In this document: piece after piece, positions 1-6,344 of the stretch
Layout of the letters: every line of letters starts with the position of its first letter
How positions within the stretch are numbered: position 1 is the first letter of the stretch
NCBI GenBank assembly: GCA_964547415.1
Contig: CAZJNX010000132.1
Span: 1-13,785 of the forward strand
DNA length: 13,785 nt
From: CAZJNX01 sp964547415
GTDB taxonomy: Bacteria; Pseudomonadota; Alphaproteobacteria; Rhizobiales; Amorphaceae
Direction of reading: 5' to 3'
The notes under the pieces: generated by a model
Told to the model about the DNA's origin: nothing
What the model saw: the letters and a program-made list of their open reading frames with translations, nothing else
Databases searched by the model: none
Position numbers and translations under genes: made by a program

Positions 1-532
1 GCTGCAGGAGCGGCACGATCTTCGGCCGCGAGGTGGTGCCGGAGGTGTGGAGGATGAGGCCGACGTCGTCCGGCCCCGCCGCCTCCGCGGCCCGCGCGGG
101 GCCCGCGGCCGGCCCGTCGAGGGTGAAGGTTCCGGCGGGGGCGCCCTCGGGCGCGGAAAGGCGGAGGATCGTCATGCCGAGCCGGTTCGCGGCCGCGACG
201 GCCGGGCCGTCCGCGCCCTCGGGCACGATGAGCGCCTTCGCCTTCAGGTCCTCGAGGTAGAAGGCGAACTCCTCCTCCCTGTAGGCCGGGTTGAGGGGGC
301 AGGTGGTGGCGGCGGTGGCGACGGCGAGGAAGCAAGCCGCCATCTCCGGCCCGTTGGGCAGGACGATCGCCACCCGGTCCCCCCGACCGATGCCGAGGGC
401 GGCGAGGCGCGCGCGCGTCGCGGCCGCGAGCTCGAGGAGGGCGCCCCGGGCGAGGAACGGGCGGCCCGCGCCGCCGATCGCCGGCGCGTCCGGCTCGCCC
501 TCTTGAAGGAGCTCGAGGATCGTCGCGCTCAC
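1..532 (-). CDS. AMP-forming acyl-CoA synthetase, N-terminal part (cut by window edge)
   Basis: Adenylate-forming acid:CoA ligase, which activates a carboxylic acid through an acyl-AMP and then transfers it to CoA in the cytoplasm. The visible 177 residues start at a GTG (SATILELLQ...), preceded by a Shine-Dalgarno-like AAGGGAGAG. They end just after the phosphate-binding A3 motif HTSGTTSRPK (residues 162-171), diagnostic of the ANL superfamily. GDRVAIVLPNGPEMAACFLA (51-70) matches the usual N-terminal core region. The catalytic C-terminal domain lies beyond base 1. The TSRPK form of A3 is also seen in oxalate/malonate-type and 4-coumarate-like ligases, so the substrate cannot be fixed. The gene follows the MFS gene on the same strand after 102 bases and may belong to the same operon. 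Family confidence is high; substrate is unknown. Confidence 0.9.
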   Translation of the reverse strand, partial: MSATILELLQEGEPDAPAIGGAGRPFLARGALLELAAATRARLAALGIGRGDRVAIVLPNGPEMAACFLAVATAATTCPLNPAYREEEFAFYLEDLKAKALIVPEGADGPAVAAANRLGMTILRLSAPEGAPAGTFTLDGPAAGPARAAEAAGPDDVGLILHTSGTTSRPKIVPLLQ

Positions 533-634
533 GGCCGCTCTCCCTTGGCTGTCTCGACCAGCGGGCGGACCCGCCGCGGCGCGCATCAAGGACGGAAGGC
601 GCCCCGATTGCAACCGTTCCCGCAACGGCGCGGA
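533..634 (-). promoter_or_regulatory. Gap between MFS gene and acyl-CoA synthetase, with small hairpin
   Basis: This 102-base gap carries a short perfect inverted repeat CCGTT-N5-AACGG (614-628) just downstream of the MFS stop, without a T-run on either side. It could be a weak terminator or processing site. A TTGATG resembling a -35 box sits at 589-584 on the minus strand, but I see no convincing -10 at the right distance. The Shine-Dalgarno of the acyl-CoA synthetase lies at the low-coordinate end. Confidence 0.3.
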
Positions 635-1870
635 TCAGGCCGCCCGTTCGCCGGGGATCGCCCCCTCCTTCCAGCCGAGCATCGCCCAGACGGCCGCGAG
701 CGGAACGAGGGCGAGGAGGGCGAAGGCGGGGACGTAGCTGTCCGTCACCCCGACGACGAGGGTGAAGATGGCCGGCATCGACAGCATTCCCATGAAGGTG
801 AAGACGAGGGTTCCCCCGGTTGCCCGCGCCGAATCGGCGGCCGAGGTCACCCGCACGATCTCCGACAGGTACAGCCCGTTCCAGCCGACGGCGGACAGGC
901 CGAACAGGGCCGACAGGACGAACAGGGTCCACGTGGGCCATTCGGGCGTCACGAACAGGCTCGCGAGGGAGGAGGCCGTCATCAGGAGGCCGATGAGGGC
1001 GAGGAGCTTCGGGGTCGGCATCAGCCGTTCGGCGAGGGCGCCCCAGCCCACGCGGCCGAAGACGGCCATCACCTGCCCGAGCATCAGGATGACGCCCGCC
1101 GCCACCAGGTCGATCCCGGCCGTCTCCACGAGGAAAGTGACGAAGAAGGCGGTGAAGGTGCCCTGGACGGCGGCAAAGGCGGCCGACATCACCATGATGC
1201 GGCGGAGCGGCGGCCAGGCGAGGGCCTCCCGCGCCGGGCCGATCACGCTGAGGCGGAGCGGCGCGGCCGGGTTGCGGTCGGCGTCGAAGCGGGCGCGGAT
1301 GGGCTGGAGGGCGAGGGCGGCCGCCACGCCCGCGAGCGCCATCACGGCGACGGCGGTGGTCCAGCCGAACAGGCTCGCGATCACCGGCGGCACGAGGCCG
1401 GCGAGCGCGCCGCCCAGCGGGATCGACGTCTGCTTGACGGAGAAGACGAGGGGCCGGTTCCGCGCCGTCGTCCGGGAGGCGAGGATGTGGGAGCTCGCCG
1501 GGGTGAGCGGCCCGTAGCCGAGGCCGACGAGGACGGCCCCGAAGATGCCCGCGAGCGGATGGGCGAGGACGAGGGTCGCCATGCCGGCCGCGCCGAGGAG
1601 GAGGCAGACCTGGCTGGTGCGCACCGCCCCGAGGCGGGCGACGAGGGAGCCGCCGGAGGCCGTCGCGAAGATGCCCGCGAGGTAGAGGATGGTGGTGAAC
1701 AGGCCCACGTCGGTGGGGACGAGGCCGAAGGCGGGCGCGGCCGCCGGCGCGAGGGTGGCCGGCGTGATGGCGATGGCCGACATGATCGCCTGGCAGCCGA
1801 GGCTCGCCACGACCGCGAGGGTGAGCGCGGTCGCCGGGGCGGCGGCGAGGCCGGGTTCGGGGCGGGTCAT
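635..1870 (-). CDS. Major facilitator superfamily (MFS) transporter
   Basis: Inner-membrane secondary transporter of 411 residues, a normal MFS length. The sequence is dominated by hydrophobic stretches consistent with about 12 transmembrane helices and a polar central loop (IRARFDADRNPAAPLRL) between the two six-helix halves. The helix 2-3 loop SLVARLGAVR resembles the MFS signature G-x-L-a-D/R-r-x-G-x-r. The VKQTSIPLGGALAGL stretch resembles the S-x-KQTGVPLGGAL segment of CynX-like MFS proteins. The ATG overlaps the stop of the hydratase gene as ATGA (1867-1870), so translation is probably coupled. Its place in an acyl-CoA catabolic operon suggests uptake of the organic acid the operon degrades, which is inference; export is also possible. 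The last residues are GERAA, and the stop TGA is at 635-637. Confidence 0.92.
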   Translation of the reverse strand: MTRPEPGLAAAPATALTLAVVASLGCQAIMSAIAITPATLAPAAAPAFGLVPTDVGLFTTILYLAGIFATASGGSLVARLGAVRTSQVCLLLGAAGMATLVLAHPLAGIFGAVLVGLGYGPLTPASSHILASRTTARNRPLVFSVKQTSIPLGGALAGLVPPVIASLFGWTTAVAVMALAGVAAALALQPIRARFDADRNPAAPLRLSVIGPAREALAWPPLRRIMVMSAAFAAVQGTFTAFFVTFLVETAGIDLVAAGVILMLGQVMAVFGRVGWGALAERLMPTPKLLALIGLLMTASSLASLFVTPEWPTWTLFVLSALFGLSAVGWNGLYLSEIVRVTSAADSARATGGTLVFTFMGMLSMPAIFTLVVGVTDSYVPAFALLALVPLAAVWAMLGWKEGAIPGERAA

Positions 1871-2748
1871 GGCCGCGTGCCGGCGGCCTCCGCCTCCGCC
1901 TCCGCCTCCATCGCCGGGTTGCCCGCCGGGGTGAGGGCGAGGAGGCGCGCGGGGCCACCGTCGCCAGGCCAGCCGGTCACCTGGAAGGGGGCGGTGTCGA
2001 ACAGGGGCCTCAGCGCCCGGAAGGAGAAGCGGGCGATCGGCTTTCCCGCGTGGTCGCGGAAGAGGTCGGCGAGGAGGGTCGCGATCAGCGGCCCGTGGAC
2101 CACGAGGCCGGGATAGCCTTCCTCGCCCGTCGCGTAAGGCCGGTCGTAGTGGATGCGGTGGACGTTGAAGGTGAGCGCCGAGTAGCGGAACAGGAGCATC
2201 GGGTCCGGCGCCACGTCGGCGCGCCACGGGCCCGTCTCGGGTTCGGCCGGCGCCTCGGCGGGCGCGGGACCCGACGGCGGCTCGCGGTAGACGATGTCGC
2301 GCTCCTCGCGGAGGCGCAGGGCCCCGCCGACGCGGAACTCGCAGGCCACCTTCACGAAGGCGAGGCGGCCCGAGCGGCCCGTCTTCTCGGTGACGTCGAG
2401 GATGGTGTCGGTCTTCTCGGCGCGCTCGCCGATCCTGAGACCCCCTTCGTGCCAGCTCATCCGCCCGCCCGCGAACATGCGGCGGGGGAGGGTGACGGGC
2501 GGCATGAAGCCGCCGCGGCGGGGGTGGCCGTCCGGCCCCGTCTCGGCGCGGGGCGAGGCCTCGAGGAAATAGATCCAGTGCCACAGGGCGGGCAGCGGGT
2601 CGCCCTCGGCGAGGGGCTCGGCCCGGTCGAGGGAGGCGGCGAGGCGCATGGCGGGGCCGGGCACGAGGAGGTCCTCGCTCGTGCGGGTGTGGCCGATCCA
2701 CCGCCGCCAGTACTCGATGCCGTCCCCGGTGCCGTCCTCGCTCGTCAT
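1867..2748 (-). CDS. HTD2/MaoC-type hot-dog acyl-CoA hydratase (mesaconyl-/itaconyl-CoA hydratase-like)
   Basis: Cytoplasmic hydratase of 293 residues with two hot-dog repeats. The N-terminal half contains GIEYWRRWIGHTRTSEDLL and GGFMPPVTLPRRMFAG, typical of FAS1-like/HTD2 dehydratases. The C-terminal half carries the hydratase motif FRYSALTFNVHRIHYDRPYA (187-206); N195 and H197 lie in the HTD2 pattern F-N-x-H-R-I-H-Y that replaces the MaoC D-x-N-P-x-H motif. Relatives with this layout include mesaconyl-C4-CoA hydratase and the itaconyl-CoA hydratase of Pseudomonas, which hydrate to citramalyl-CoA. The exact substrate here is inferred. Start ATG overlaps the CoA-transferase stop (ATGA, 2745-2748), with GGAGGAG about 11 bases upstream. 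The C-terminus ends in an odd (Glu-Ala) repeat encoded by a hexanucleotide repeat. Confidence 0.85.
   Translation of the reverse strand: MTSEDGTGDGIEYWRRWIGHTRTSEDLLVPGPAMRLAASLDRAEPLAEGDPLPALWHWIYFLEASPRAETGPDGHPRRGGFMPPVTLPRRMFAGGRMSWHEGGLRIGERAEKTDTILDVTEKTGRSGRLAFVKVACEFRVGGALRLREERDIVYREPPSGPAPAEAPAEPETGPWRADVAPDPMLLFRYSALTFNVHRIHYDRPYATGEEGYPGLVVHGPLIATLLADLFRDHAGKPIARFSFRALRPLFDTAPFQVTGWPGDGGPARLLALTPAGNPAMEAEAEAEAAGTRP
1886..1909 (-). repeat. Four tandem GGAGGC hexamers at the 3' end of the hydratase gene
   Basis: On the minus strand four perfect GGAGGC units lie in tandem. They are read in frame as alternating Glu-Ala codons (hydratase residues about 281-288). Each unit contains GGAGG, a perfect Shine-Dalgarno core; the last ends about 15 bases before the MFS start codon. 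Slippage by whole units would keep the hydratase frame. Confidence 0.85.
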
Positions 2749-3914
2749 GGCCTCGCCGTCTCCTCCGCCGCGGGGGCGAACTCCGCCCGGATCGCTGCCC
2801 CGTGTTGGTCGAGGGCGGGCACGTCGGCAAGCCCGCCTGTCGGCAACCCGGCCGTGCGCACGGGGGGCAGCGGCAGGCGGGCGGTGCCCGCGGGGGTGCC
2901 GACGGTCGTGCGCTTCAGGTGCGGGTGGGAGAGAACCCGGTCGACGGTGTTGAGGTTGCCGAAGGCGATGCCCGCGCCGTCGAGGCGGGCGGCGAGCGCC
3001 TCGCCGTCGTAGCGGGCGAAGATGGCGGCGACGGTGGCGTCGAGCTCCGTCCGGTTCGCCACCCGGTCCGCGCTCGAGGCATAGCGCGGGTCGGCGACCA
3101 TGTCGGGCCGCTCCAGCACCTCCTCGCAGAAGCGCTTCCACTCCCGCTCGCTCTGGATCGAGATCACGATCTCGAGGCCGTCCGCCGCCCGGAACACGCC
3201 GTAGGGGGCGATCGCCGGGTGGGCGACGCCGGGCCGGCCGGGCGGGCGGCCGGTGTACTCGGTGTGGAGGAGGGGAACCGTCATCCACTCGGCCATGGCG
3301 TCGAACATGGACACCTCGAGGGCGCGGCCCCTGCCCGTCCGCTCCCGGGCGAACAGGGCCGTCACGATGGCCGCGTGGGCGTACATGCCGGTCGCGATGT
3401 CGACGACGGACACGCCCACGCGGCCCGGCGCATCGGGCGTGCCGGTGACGGAGCACAGCCCGCTCTCGGCCTGGATGAGGAGGTCGTAGGCCTTGCGCTC
3501 CCGGTAGGGCCCGTCGCCGTAGCCGGTGATGGCGCAGGCGACGAGGCGCGGGTTGCGGGCGAGGAGGGCGGCCGCGCCGAGGCCCGCCCGCTCCGCCGCG
3601 CCCGGGCCCAGGTTGTGGAGGAAGACGTCGGCCCCGTCGATCATGCGCTTCAGGAGCGCGGCGTCTTGCGCGTCGCGGAAGTCGATGACGATCGATTCCT
3701 TGCCCCGGTTCAGCCAGACGAAATAGGTGCTCTCCCCGTCCACCGTCCGGTCGTAGGCGCGGGCGAAGTCGCCGCCCGGCCGCTCCACCTTGATGACCCG
3801 CGCCCCGTCGTCGGCGAGGCGCGCCGCGCAGAAGGGCGCGGCCACCGCCTGGTCGATGGACACGACGAGAAGGCCCTCGAGCGGCCCTCCGGACGGCGCC
3901 AGCGCCTCCCCCAT
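2745..3914 (-). CDS. Family III (CaiB/BaiF) CoA-transferase
   Basis: Cytoplasmic enzyme of 389 residues, full length for the family, that moves CoA between an acyl-CoA and a free acid through an aspartyl-CoA thioester. The N-terminal GLLVVSIDQAVAAPFCAARL, ADDGARVIKVERPGGD and NRGKESIVIDFRD blocks and AYDLLIQAESGL (142-153) are CaiB hallmarks. The candidate catalytic aspartate is D172 in VVDIATGMYA, aligned with the GDSNTGMH motif of formyl-CoA transferase. Start is the ATG of MGEALAPSGG, 17 bases after the dehydrogenase stop. No strong Shine-Dalgarno is visible, only G-rich sequence, so expression may rely on read-through from the dehydrogenase gene. Its stop overlaps the hydratase start. Succinyl-CoA:itaconate/mesaconate transferase or mesaconyl-CoA C1-C4 transferase activity is a plausible inference from the neighbours. 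Confidence 0.92.
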   Translation of the reverse strand: MGEALAPSGGPLEGLLVVSIDQAVAAPFCAARLADDGARVIKVERPGGDFARAYDRTVDGESTYFVWLNRGKESIVIDFRDAQDAALLKRMIDGADVFLHNLGPGAAERAGLGAAALLARNPRLVACAITGYGDGPYRERKAYDLLIQAESGLCSVTGTPDAPGRVGVSVVDIATGMYAHAAIVTALFARERTGRGRALEVSMFDAMAEWMTVPLLHTEYTGRPPGRPGVAHPAIAPYGVFRAADGLEIVISIQSEREWKRFCEEVLERPDMVADPRYASSADRVANRTELDATVAAIFARYDGEALAARLDGAGIAFGNLNTVDRVLSHPHLKRTTVGTPAGTARLPLPPVRTAGLPTGGLADVPALDQHGAAIRAEFAPAAEETARP

Positions 3915-3931
3915 GCCCCGGCCCCCGCGGC

Positions 3932-5119
3932 TCAGAAGGAGCGGGGCAGGCCGAGGACGTGCTCGGCGAGGTAGGACAGGATGAGGTTGGTGGAGACCGG
4001 CGCCACCTGGTAGAGCCGCGTCTCGCGGAACTTCCTCTCCACGTCGTACTCCTCGGCGAAGCCGAAGCCGCCGTGAGTCTGCAGGCACATGTCGGCCGCC
4101 TGCCAGCTCGCCTTGGCCGCGAGGTGCTTGGCCATGTTGGCCTCCGGGCCGATGGAGCGGCCCTCGTCGAAGGCGCGGGCGGCCCTGTCCACCATGAGGG
4201 CGGCGGCCTCGGTGGCGGCGTACGCCTCCGCGATCGGGAACTGGATGCCCTGGTTCTGCCCGATCGGCCGGCCGAACACGACGCGCTCCTTCGCGTAGCC
4301 GACCGCCTTGTCGATGAACCAGCGGGCGTCGCCGATGCACTCGGCCGCGATCAGCACCCGCTCCGCGTTCATCCCGTCGAGGATGTAGCGGAACCCCTTG
4401 CCCTCCTCGCCGACGAGGTTTTCCGCCGGGATCTTCAGGTCGTCGAAGAACAGCTCCGTTGTGGAGTGGTTGATCATCGCGTTGATCGGGCGGATGGTAA
4501 GTCCGTTTCCGAGGGCCTCCCGCATGTCGACAACGAAGACGGACAGACCCTCGCCCTTCTTCTTCACCTCCTCCTTCGGGGTGGTGCGGGCAAGGAGGAG
4601 CATGAGGTCGGAATGTTCCGCGCGCGAGGTCCACACCTTCTGCCCGTTGACGACGTAGTGGTCGCCCTGCCGCGCCGCCGTCGTCTTGAGGGAGAGGGTG
4701 TCGGTCCCGCTCGTGGGCTCGGTGACGCCGAAGGCCTGCATGCGCAACGCGCCCGAGGCGATCTTGGGCAGCCACTTCCCCTTCTGCTCCTCCGAGCCGT
4801 GGCGCAGGAGGGTGCCCATGACGTACATCTGGGCATGGCAGGCGCCGCCGTTGCCGCCCGAGCGCTGGATCTCCTCCAGGATCGCCGAGGCGTGGACGAG
4901 GCCGAGGCCGCTGCCGCCGTACTGTTCGGGGATGAGGGCGGCGAGGTAGCCCGCCTCCGTCAGCGCCTCCACGAACTCGGTCGGGTAGGCCCGCTCCCGG
5001 TCCTTTTCCCGCCAGTACTCGCCGGGAAAGCGCTCGCACAGGTCGCGCACGGCGGCGCGGATCGCCTCGAGCTCGCTCGCGTCGGCGGTCGGCCCGGGCA
5101 CGTCGGGACGCACGTTCAT
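3932..5119 (-). CDS. Acyl-CoA dehydrogenase (FAD-dependent)
   Basis: Cytoplasmic flavoenzyme of 395 residues that introduces an alpha,beta double bond into an acyl-CoA and passes electrons to ETF. N-terminal helical domain 1-125; the middle FAD-contact signature is AFGVTEPTSGTDTLSL (129-144) followed by NGQKVWTSRAEHSD (158-171). The C-terminal helical domain carries KERVVFGRPIGQNQGIQFPIAE and LQTHGGFGFAEEYDVERKFRETRLYQ. The usual catalytic Glu of the Y-E-G-T loop is absent: here the loop reads YQVAPVSTN. E253 in MNAER lies where isovaleryl- and long-chain acyl-CoA dehydrogenases carry their catalytic Glu. The C-terminus AEHVLGLPRSF is intact, so this looks like a subfamily trait and not decay. 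AGGAG lies 7 bases upstream of the ATG. First gene of the operon, divergent from the LysR gene. Confidence 0.95.
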   Translation of the reverse strand: MNVRPDVPGPTADASELEAIRAAVRDLCERFPGEYWREKDRERAYPTEFVEALTEAGYLAALIPEQYGGSGLGLVHASAILEEIQRSGGNGGACHAQMYVMGTLLRHGSEEQKGKWLPKIASGALRMQAFGVTEPTSGTDTLSLKTTAARQGDHYVVNGQKVWTSRAEHSDLMLLLARTTPKEEVKKKGEGLSVFVVDMREALGNGLTIRPINAMINHSTTELFFDDLKIPAENLVGEEGKGFRYILDGMNAERVLIAAECIGDARWFIDKAVGYAKERVVFGRPIGQNQGIQFPIAEAYAATEAAALMVDRAARAFDEGRSIGPEANMAKHLAAKASWQAADMCLQTHGGFGFAEEYDVERKFRETRLYQVAPVSTNLILSYLAEHVLGLPRSF

Positions 5120-5138
5120 GAGAATTCTCCTGCTGTCA

Positions 5139-5154
5139 CCACTTTACAGAGTGG
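5139..5154. promoter_or_regulatory. Inverted repeat CCACT-N6-AGTGG, candidate operator
   Basis: Perfect 5-base arms separated by six bases, about 20 bases upstream of the dehydrogenase start codon. This is where a repressor or the downstream LysR half-site could act on the operon promoter. It could also form a small hairpin in the dehydrogenase leader. Assignment to the LysR protein is inference. Confidence 0.35.
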
Positions 5155-5174
5155 GCCGATCTGCCCGATAGAGA

Positions 5175-5194
5175 ATAGCTCCGCTAGCAGCTAT
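5175..5194. promoter_or_regulatory. Inverted repeat ATAGCT-N8-AGCTAT, candidate LysR recognition site
   Basis: Perfect 6-base arms centred about 65 bases upstream of the dehydrogenase start and about 36 bases upstream of the LysR start. That is a position suited to activating the operon and autorepressing the regulator. It does not match the classic T-N11-A spacing exactly. It is A+T-richer than the flanks, as expected for a LysR site. Confidence 0.4.
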
Positions 5195-5220
5195 ACGCTG
5201 CGCTTATGGGGCGTCGACCA

Positions 5221-6147
5221 ATGGAAATAAAACAACTGCGCTACTTCAAAAGGGTCGCCGAGATGGGCAGCGTCTCGAAGGCCGCGGCGGCCCTGTCCGT
5301 CGCCCAGCCCGCCATCAGCCGCCAGATCGCCCACCTGGAGGACGAGCTCGGGACGCCGCTGTTCTACCGCAACGGCCGCGGGGTCACCATGACGGAGGCC
5401 GGCCAGGCCCTGTTCGCCCGGGCGAGCACCGTCCTCGAGGAGCTGCGCCGCGCCGAGCACGAGGTGCGGGACATGATCGGGGTGGCCCGCGGCACCGTCA
5501 CCCTCGGAACGCCGCCGACGGTCGCCCAGGTCTTCGTGGTGCCCCTCATCAAGCGCCTGCGCACCCACCATGCGGACCTGTCGCTGGAGGTGGCGGAGGC
5601 GTTCTCGGGCTACGTGAACGAGTGGCTCACCAACGGCGCGCTCGACGTCGCCGTCCTCTACGACGCTCCGCGCACCCGCCACCTGGTGACGGAGGACCTC
5701 GTCACGGAAAAGCTTTTCTACATCGCCGCCGCCGATCCGGCCCAGCCCGACGAGGTGCGCCTGAAGGACCTGCGCGACGTCCCCCTCATCCTGCCGCGTC
5801 GGCCCCACGGGCTGCGCCTTCTCATCGACCGCATGGCGGGGCTCGAGGGCGTGGAGCTCGACGTCGTCTCGGAGATCGACGCCCTGTCGGTGATCCGCGA
5901 ACTCGTCGCGGCGGGCGTCGGCGGCACCATCCTGCCCTACGCCTCCGTCCACAAGGAGGTGGAGGCGGGGGCGATGTCGGCGAGCCTCATCGCGGACCCG
6001 GCCCTGTCGCGCACCCTCGTCCTCGCCACGTCCAGCCAGCGACCCCTCACCGTGGCGACCCGCGCGGTCATCAAGGAGCTGAAGGCCGTCGTGAAGGAGC
6101 TCGTCGAGGGCGGGGCCTGGCACAGCGCCTCGTCCTGCCGGATCTGA
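5221..6147 (+). CDS. LysR-type transcriptional regulator
   Basis: DNA-binding regulator of 308 residues. The N-terminal winged helix-turn-helix (about 1-62) reads MEIKQLRYFKRVAEMGSVSK followed by AAAALSVAQPAISRQIAHLE, the LysR signature. The rest is a periplasmic-binding-protein-like effector domain, with GTVTLGTPPTVAQ opening RD-I near residue 91. The N-terminus resembles the Nac/Cbl-type LysR branch. The start at 5221 is preferred because the family normally begins M-x-x-x-Q-L-R-Y-F and a GGGG lies about 9 bases upstream; the in-frame ATG at 5206 has no Shine-Dalgarno and would add MGRRP. It is divergent from the acyl-CoA operon, so it most likely controls that operon in response to its substrate or a CoA intermediate, and itself negatively. 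This is inference from layout. Confidence 0.92.
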   Translation: MEIKQLRYFKRVAEMGSVSKAAAALSVAQPAISRQIAHLEDELGTPLFYRNGRGVTMTEAGQALFARASTVLEELRRAEHEVRDMIGVARGTVTLGTPPTVAQVFVVPLIKRLRTHHADLSLEVAEAFSGYVNEWLTNGALDVAVLYDAPRTRHLVTEDLVTEKLFYIAAADPAQPDEVRLKDLRDVPLILPRRPHGLRLLIDRMAGLEGVELDVVSEIDALSVIRELVAAGVGGTILPYASVHKEVEAGAMSASLIADPALSRTLVLATSSQRPLTVATRAVIKELKAVVKELVEGGAWHSASSCRI

Positions 6148-6191
6148 CGGCGCCGTCCGGCCAGAAGGCGCGACTGACCGGAATCGAGGCT

Positions 6192-6259
6192 CGCGCCGGG
6201 CACGGGCCGCGTCAAGGGACGCTTCGCTTCTGCCCTTGACCCGGCCCGCGCCCGGCGCG
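6192..6259. terminator. Large hairpin between convergent LysR and ruvX genes
   Basis: Two 27-base arms (6192-6218 and 6233-6259) pair with only two mismatches around a 14-base loop. They begin CGCGCCGGGC and end GTCAAGGG on the 5' arm. The G+C-rich stem is very stable and lies between two genes that converge on it, which suits a bidirectional terminator, although no T-run follows on either strand. It could instead be a dispersed palindromic repeat element. The rest of the 6148-6344 gap holds three scattered copies of CCGGAAT and no gene. Confidence 0.55.
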
Positions 6260-6320
6260 GGTCTGGAACGGTCGGCTCCGCCGGAATGTCGGCAAGAGGT
6301 GTCTCACCACCGGAATGGAC

Positions 6321-6336
6321 CAGGCGAGGCCGCCTG
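6321..6336 (-). terminator. Small hairpin 9 bases after the ruvX stop
   Basis: Perfect CAGGCG-N4-CGCCTG inverted repeat directly downstream of ruvX on the minus strand. No T-run follows, so it is a weak terminator candidate or a 3'-end stabilising stem. Confidence 0.35.
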
Positions 6337-6344
6337 CGGGCCCC

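Larger units (their letters stand above)
5120..5220. promoter_or_regulatory. Divergent control region between acyl-CoA dehydrogenase operon and LysR gene
   Basis: This short stretch is visibly richer in A+T than its flanks and must hold the promoters of both transcription units. It contains two perfect inverted repeats, described separately, and a 10-base palindrome GAGAATTCTC (5120-5129) that overlaps the dehydrogenase ribosome-binding site. Minus-strand TATTCT and TATAGC are possible -10 elements, but no good -35 partner is seen. That would fit a promoter needing LysR activation. Confidence 0.6.

Noticed and set aside
584..589. TTGATG on the minus strand as a -35 box for the acyl-CoA synthetase
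   Set aside because: The base run 17 bases downstream is GCCCGC, nothing like a -10 element.
47..2116. Long open frame on the plus strand (about 690 codons) antisense to the acyl-CoA synthetase, MFS and hydratase genes
   Set aside because: Its product is an Arg/Gly/Glu/Ala-rich low-complexity string with no family motif. Such antisense frames are expected in G+C-rich DNA, and the opposite strand encodes recognisable proteins.
3932..5119. Acyl-CoA dehydrogenase as an inactive or decayed copy because the usual catalytic Glu is missing
   Set aside because: The frame, length, FAD-contact motifs and C-terminus are intact, and a Glu is present at the alternative catalytic position.
5206..5220. 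Upstream in-frame ATG for the LysR gene
   Set aside because: It has no Shine-Dalgarno and adds MGRRP before the normal family start M-E-I-K-Q-L-R-Y-F, which has a G-rich ribosome-binding site.
3959..5230. Plus-strand open frame of about 420 codons across the acyl-CoA dehydrogenase
   Set aside because: No recognisable domain, and it runs through the control region into the LysR start in another frame. It is a shadow of the dehydrogenase gene.
6146..6157. GACGGCGCCGTC palindrome overlapping the LysR stop as a terminator
   Set aside because: A palindrome without a loop cannot form a good hairpin, and the larger hairpin downstream is a better candidate.
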